Assembly: GCA_041744575.1 (NCBI GenBank)
Contig: JBGTKP010000021.1
Coordinates: 45,801-109,800, forward strand
Direction: 5' to 3'
Origin: JTS-RE37 sp041744575
GTDB taxonomy: Bacteria; Bacteroidota; Bacteroidia; Flavobacteriales; Flavobacteriaceae
Length of the DNA: 64,000 bases
The notes beneath the pieces were generated by a model. It made no database searches, was not told the DNA's origin, and saw only the letters and a program-made list of their open reading frames with translations. A program made the position numbers and the translations under genes. How positions within the stretch are numbered: the stretch's first letter is position 1; each line of letters starts with the position of its first letter. Shown here in pieces: positions 61,127 to 64,000 of the stretch.

Positions 61127-62017
61127 ATGAAAAAAATATTTGCGTATTATCCGATATTATTGGTGTTGCTGTTAGGTGCATGCAGCACCGATGAGAAAAC
61201 CGCGGTAGATGTAGTTGAAGATGTCGGAAGAGGTGCCATTCTCAGAACTCTGGCCATTCCCAGTCCCACCTTCGACTTTAACGATGCTTCGTCTCAATGG
61301 ACCGTTACCGTGGAGGAGCAGGACAGCCAGAACGGCGACCTGCTTTCCGAAGTGGAAGTATATGCCCAATTGTTGAGTGCCAATGGGAACAGTGATGAAT
61401 TTCTGGTCGGGACGGTTCCGGCTTCCGGCTTTACTGAAGGACCATTTGGCCTGCCCAGGGCTGACATCTCTTTGGTCTTATCCGATGTCCTGGCGGCTCT
61501 TGGCCTTCAACCGGGAGAATTTGGCAGTGATGATCAGTTCAATATCCGCCTTAACCTGAAGCTGACCACCGGGCAATCCTTCACAAACACAGATCAGACA
61601 GCCAATATCGCGGGCGGTCAATTCTTCCAGTCCCCTCTGAACTACCGGGCACAGTTTTTCTGCGCTCTCACAGATGCCTCGGCTTTTTCAGGAACTTATA
61701 CGGTAGTGGTTGATGCCTGGGCGGACTATGTCGCCGGAGAGACAGTTCCGGTGGTGCCCGGGGATGATCCCTTTACTTTCCGTATCTTATCGACCAACAA
61801 CCCCTTTATCGTGAACACGGCCACATCCTACATCGAAGTGACCATCAATCCGGCAGACGGAACCGTCACGGCAGCCTCCAATGAATCTTTTGACTACGGA
61901 GTGCCTATTGATGTGGTGGGAAGAGGTAGTGTGGGTACCTGTACAGGCGATATCAATCTTATCCTGGACTTTGTCGGTTTTGCTGCCGATCAGCAATTTA
62001 GTCTGGTCAAGGGATGA
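61127..62017 (+). CDS. Unknown lipoprotein in SusCD system 2
   Basis: A 296-residue lipoprotein, lipobox LLLGAC (Cys19). The body is rich in beta-forming residues, with Ser, Thr, Asp and Gly (SPTFDFNDASSQWTVTVEEQ, FRILSTNNPFIVNTATSY), like an Ig-like or bacterial carbohydrate-binding-type fold, but I recognise no specific family. Position third in the transcript, after susD, is typical of SusE-like surface proteins, so a ligand-binding role at the outer membrane is plausible. One Cys pair (AQFFCALTD and GTCTGD) may form a disulfide. Confidence 0.78.
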   Translation: MKKIFAYYPILLVLLLGACSTDEKTAVDVVEDVGRGAILRTLAIPSPTFDFNDASSQWTVTVEEQDSQNGDLLSEVEVYAQLLSANGNSDEFLVGTVPASGFTEGPFGLPRADISLVLSDVLAALGLQPGEFGSDDQFNIRLNLKLTTGQSFTNTDQTANIAGGQFFQSPLNYRAQFFCALTDASAFSGTYTVVVDAWADYVAGETVPVVPGDDPFTFRILSTNNPFIVNTATSYIEVTINPADGTVTAASNESFDYGVPIDVVGRGSVGTCTGDINLILDFVGFAADQQFSLVKG

Positions 62018-62053
62018 TAAAAAGAAGTTGAATGGGATCTAATATCGTGTCAC

Positions 62054-62821
62054 ATGAAAATTTATGTACAGATCTGCCCGTGGATGCTGCTTATGCTTCC
62101 ATTGGCCGCGTTGGGACAGGTAGGGAAGGACTTTGGTCAACGGGCAGACTTTACCCGGTACGCCACATCAGGTGCCGAGGGCCTTATGTCTGAAATGTTA
62201 ATGAAAAGCCTCGGGAAACCGGTGAATACCTATGCCAATACCAGAATAAAAGGGTCCAGATATTTTGATGAATTCTTTAACAGTGGTACTGTGTACTATC
62301 GTGAAAAGCCTGTTGACACACTTTACATGAGATATGATGCCTATCAGGATGAAATTCAGATCCGAAGATCGGCATATAATGAAGAGCCCGTACAGGCACT
62401 TCTCAGGAACAGTGATATCCGGGCGGTCATAGAGCAACAAGCAGTGCAATACCTCGGCTACTATACAGAAGATGCTGAACGCGTTCAAGGTTACCTGTTT
62501 CAATTGGTAAGCCCTGGACCCTACGGTCTGTACGTGCGCAAATCAAAGACCCTGAGGGAGGGAAAAGTCTCAGGCAATTCGCTTGCCCGAAGTGTCGCTC
62601 CACGCTATACCGAGGAGATCGACTATTACCTTAGCCAGGGAGATAATATGCCCCTCAAACCGATACCCGAACGAAAAAAGAAATTTTTAAAACTACTTCC
62701 TGACGCGGTACGCCTGAAAATGCAAAGCCGGATGGAAGCTATGGACTATAAACTGGAAAACGAATCAGACCTGACACAACTCGTGCACATGATGAATGAA
62801 ATCTCAGGAACAAAGCACTAA
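62054..62821 (+). CDS. Unknown secreted protein after SusCD system 2
   Basis: A 255-residue protein with a signal peptide (hydrophobic stretch in CPWMLLMLPLAALGQV) and no Cys in the mature part. It is a mixed alpha/beta protein rich in Tyr, Arg and Glu (YRYDAY-like segments, EEIDYYLSQGDN); I do not recognise a family or catalytic motif. It begins 37 bases after the lipoprotein gene and is probably the last gene of the operon. It may be a periplasmic partner of the transport system. Confidence 0.72.
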   Translation: MKIYVQICPWMLLMLPLAALGQVGKDFGQRADFTRYATSGAEGLMSEMLMKSLGKPVNTYANTRIKGSRYFDEFFNSGTVYYREKPVDTLYMRYDAYQDEIQIRRSAYNEEPVQALLRNSDIRAVIEQQAVQYLGYYTEDAERVQGYLFQLVSPGPYGLYVRKSKTLREGKVSGNSLARSVAPRYTEEIDYYLSQGDNMPLKPIPERKKKFLKLLPDAVRLKMQSRMEAMDYKLENESDLTQLVHMMNEISGTKH

Positions 62822-62986
62822 GGTTTTTGTTGCATCCAACATTTCACCTCTCATGAATGGATATTCACATCAAGATGCGTGCAATTGAAATCATTTCCGG
62901 CAATCCTGTGCCATCCATTAGTATATTAGTCATTCAAATACTTCTAAAATCTGTCTCATTTTTTAGTTATTTGAATTAGCTAACAC

Positions 62987-63015
62987 GAGGCCGCCTGAAT
63001 AGCGGCCTCTTTTTT
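62987..63015 (+). terminator. Intrinsic terminator of SusCD system 2 operon
   Basis: GAGGCCGC pairs with GCGGCCTC around a 7-base loop and runs into T6. It lies 166 bases after the last gene's stop, giving an unusually long 3' tail. Confidence 0.88.
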
Positions 63016-63325
63016 AATTAAGGTGTTGATTATTGTCAGGTTGATCGTCCGCTTTAATTGCTTGCATTAAACATTTTTGATGTTTCCGACCCAATTTGGA
63101 ATGAGAAAAACGGAGTAGTTATGTGTACAAGGTTTTATTCGTTGGTAAGACACTGTAATCTGCTTCCTGCCGGGTATTTTTTGCGAGGTTATTCTTTAAG
63201 AAGTCCTGATCTATTTGTTGAGATTCGGCAGTTAGGCGCCAATGAAGATCAAACTAAAAATTCAATTCTATATTGATCCTTTTATTGAATCGGAAGACCC
63301 CGGCAGGAATGATAGAGGAGACTTA

Positions 63326-63333
63326 TAATTTTG
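63326..63333 (+). promoter_or_regulatory. Candidate -7 promoter element for the kelch-like gene
   Basis: TAATTTTG matches TAnnTTTG, 27 bases before the ATG at 63361. No clear -33 TTTG. Confidence 0.35.
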
Positions 63334-63360
63334 TAACTTTCTTATAAATTTACGGGTAGT

Positions 63361-64000
63361 ATGACCAAAGTATTTTGCCTCACCCTATTTCTGAACGCAG
63401 TTTGCACCACAGCGTTAACACAACCGCCCGGTAAGCATTGGGAAGGAGTCGCCTATAATGAAACAAACAGTGAATTGGCAGTATTCAGCGGCACTGAGTA
63501 TATCAACAATAAATGGAAGGTTACCGATTCGCTGTGGTTGTACAACGGAAAATGGCGCGTAGTTGATGATAATAGCATAACTGGCCGTTGGGCTCACGGG
63601 TTGTCCTATCACGATAATGCAATTTATACTTATGGTGGATTGCGATAGAATGCACAACAGGAGGAAATTGCACTTAACGATTTAAACCGTTTCACAGGTA
63701 CCTGGGAAAAACTTACCGAGGGGCCCATTTTTTCCCTGCCTGAAATGTTCTCAATGAACGGGGAATTGATCGTAGCAGGATTTCTGCAGGAGGATAGTAA
63801 TAGGTTTGAGGTTTGGATATTAAAAGGCAACACCTTTCAAAGGCGTTCTTCTACCACCCTAAGTTTGGGGGAAGACAGGCCCAGGGTACTGCTGGTAAAA
63901 GGTGATTTTATAATTGTTTATTTGGACTCCGAAGGCCTGGTCTTTAAAAATATCACCTCCGGTAAAACGAATACAGTGAAAGATTTGCAGAAGCGAACAA
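63361..64000 (+). pseudogene. Kelch-like exported protein gene with in-frame stop, 3' truncated
   Basis: Begins ATG 63361 with a signal peptide (VFCLTLFLNAVCTTALTQ). Codon 96 is TAG (63646–63648), but the same frame then stays open to the window end and keeps kelch/galactose-oxidase-like style: YGGLR before the stop, then IALNDLNRFTGTWEKLTEG right after, matching one propeller blade. Downstream, FEVWILKGNTF and VYLDSEGLVFKNI look equally real. So it is one gene broken by a nonsense codon, or a sequencing error. The 3' end lies beyond base 64000. Function unknown; kelch-type propellers often bind carbohydrate or protein. Confidence 0.72.

Larger units (their letters stand above)
62822..63360. 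other. 539-base gap without a supported gene
   Basis: Contains a clear terminator at 62987–63015 and a 9-bp inverted repeat ATTCAAATA/TATTTGAAT (62932–62940 and 62968–62976) before it, so the 3' end of the operon transcript is structured. A 72-codon plus frame after the terminator (63058–63276, TTG start) has no family look. A promoter-like TAATTTTG lies near 63326. No RNA gene is recognised. Confidence 0.55.

Noticed and set aside
63058..63276. A 72-codon plus-strand frame after the terminator
   Set aside because: Non-ATG (TTG) start, no recognisable domain or signal, and located between a terminator and a likely promoter. Treated as chance.

Overview
The window looks like chromosomal DNA of a marine-type flavobacterium (Bacteroidota, Flavobacteriaceae-like). 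Reasons seen in the sequence: two SusC/SusD outer-membrane pairs, the pdxA–DUF177–rpmF–fabH–accB–accC cluster in its Bacteroidota arrangement, the thymidine kinase and L32 variants typical of that phylum, TAnnTTTG-type promoter elements, weak Shine-Dalgarno sites and many lipoproteins with short lipoboxes. No tRNA, rRNA, CRISPR array, insertion sequence or prophage was recognised.

1–19.4 kb is mostly housekeeping: an AhpD-like fragment, adenine deaminase, rsmI, an unknown charged protein, tdk–alr–mscL, asd, a prolyl oligopeptidase lipoprotein, an ABC ATPase, arfB, a fumarylacetoacetase-family enzyme, a GreA/GreB-like protein, a DAO-type oxidoreductase, then the pyridoxine/ribosomal/fatty-acid cluster (pdxA, DUF177, rpmF, fabH, accB, accC) divergent from riboflavin synthase.

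19.4–25.6 kb is the most intriguing block: a circularly permuted ATP-grasp protein, a class-I glutamine amidotransferase, a YbdK/GCS2-type carboxylate-amine ligase, a RimK-like ATP-grasp ligase with a lysine-rich tail, and two alpha/beta-hydrolase esterases. The first five genes run on the minus strand; the second esterase diverges across a control region with two tandem dyads. I infer an uncharacterised small-peptide or amide-metabolite pathway.

25.8–47.9 kb holds a sodium:solute symporter, a TauE/SafE permease without a normal start codon, an EEP-family exported hydrolase preceded by the wreck of another gene, and a polysaccharide utilisation locus (PUL): GH43-like enzyme with a discoidin-type domain, two GH144/PF10091-type lipoproteins, a giant FG-GAP/UnbV lipoprotein, a lipoprotein with three LamG-like repeats, SusD, SusC and a propeller/LuxR membrane regulator. 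Base composition drops from about 33 kb to about 45 kb, suggesting that the PUL core has a different history from its flanks.

48.1–53.9 kb is a compact uronate operon: uronate isomerase, a three-part TRAP transporter and tagaturonate reductase. 54–62.8 kb is a LytS/LytTR two-component system divergent from a second SusC/SusD operon with two unknown exported proteins and no glycoside hydrolase; an 8-bp direct repeat at 21-bp pitch lies between them and fits a LytTR-type site. The window ends in a kelch-like exported protein gene broken by an in-frame TAG.
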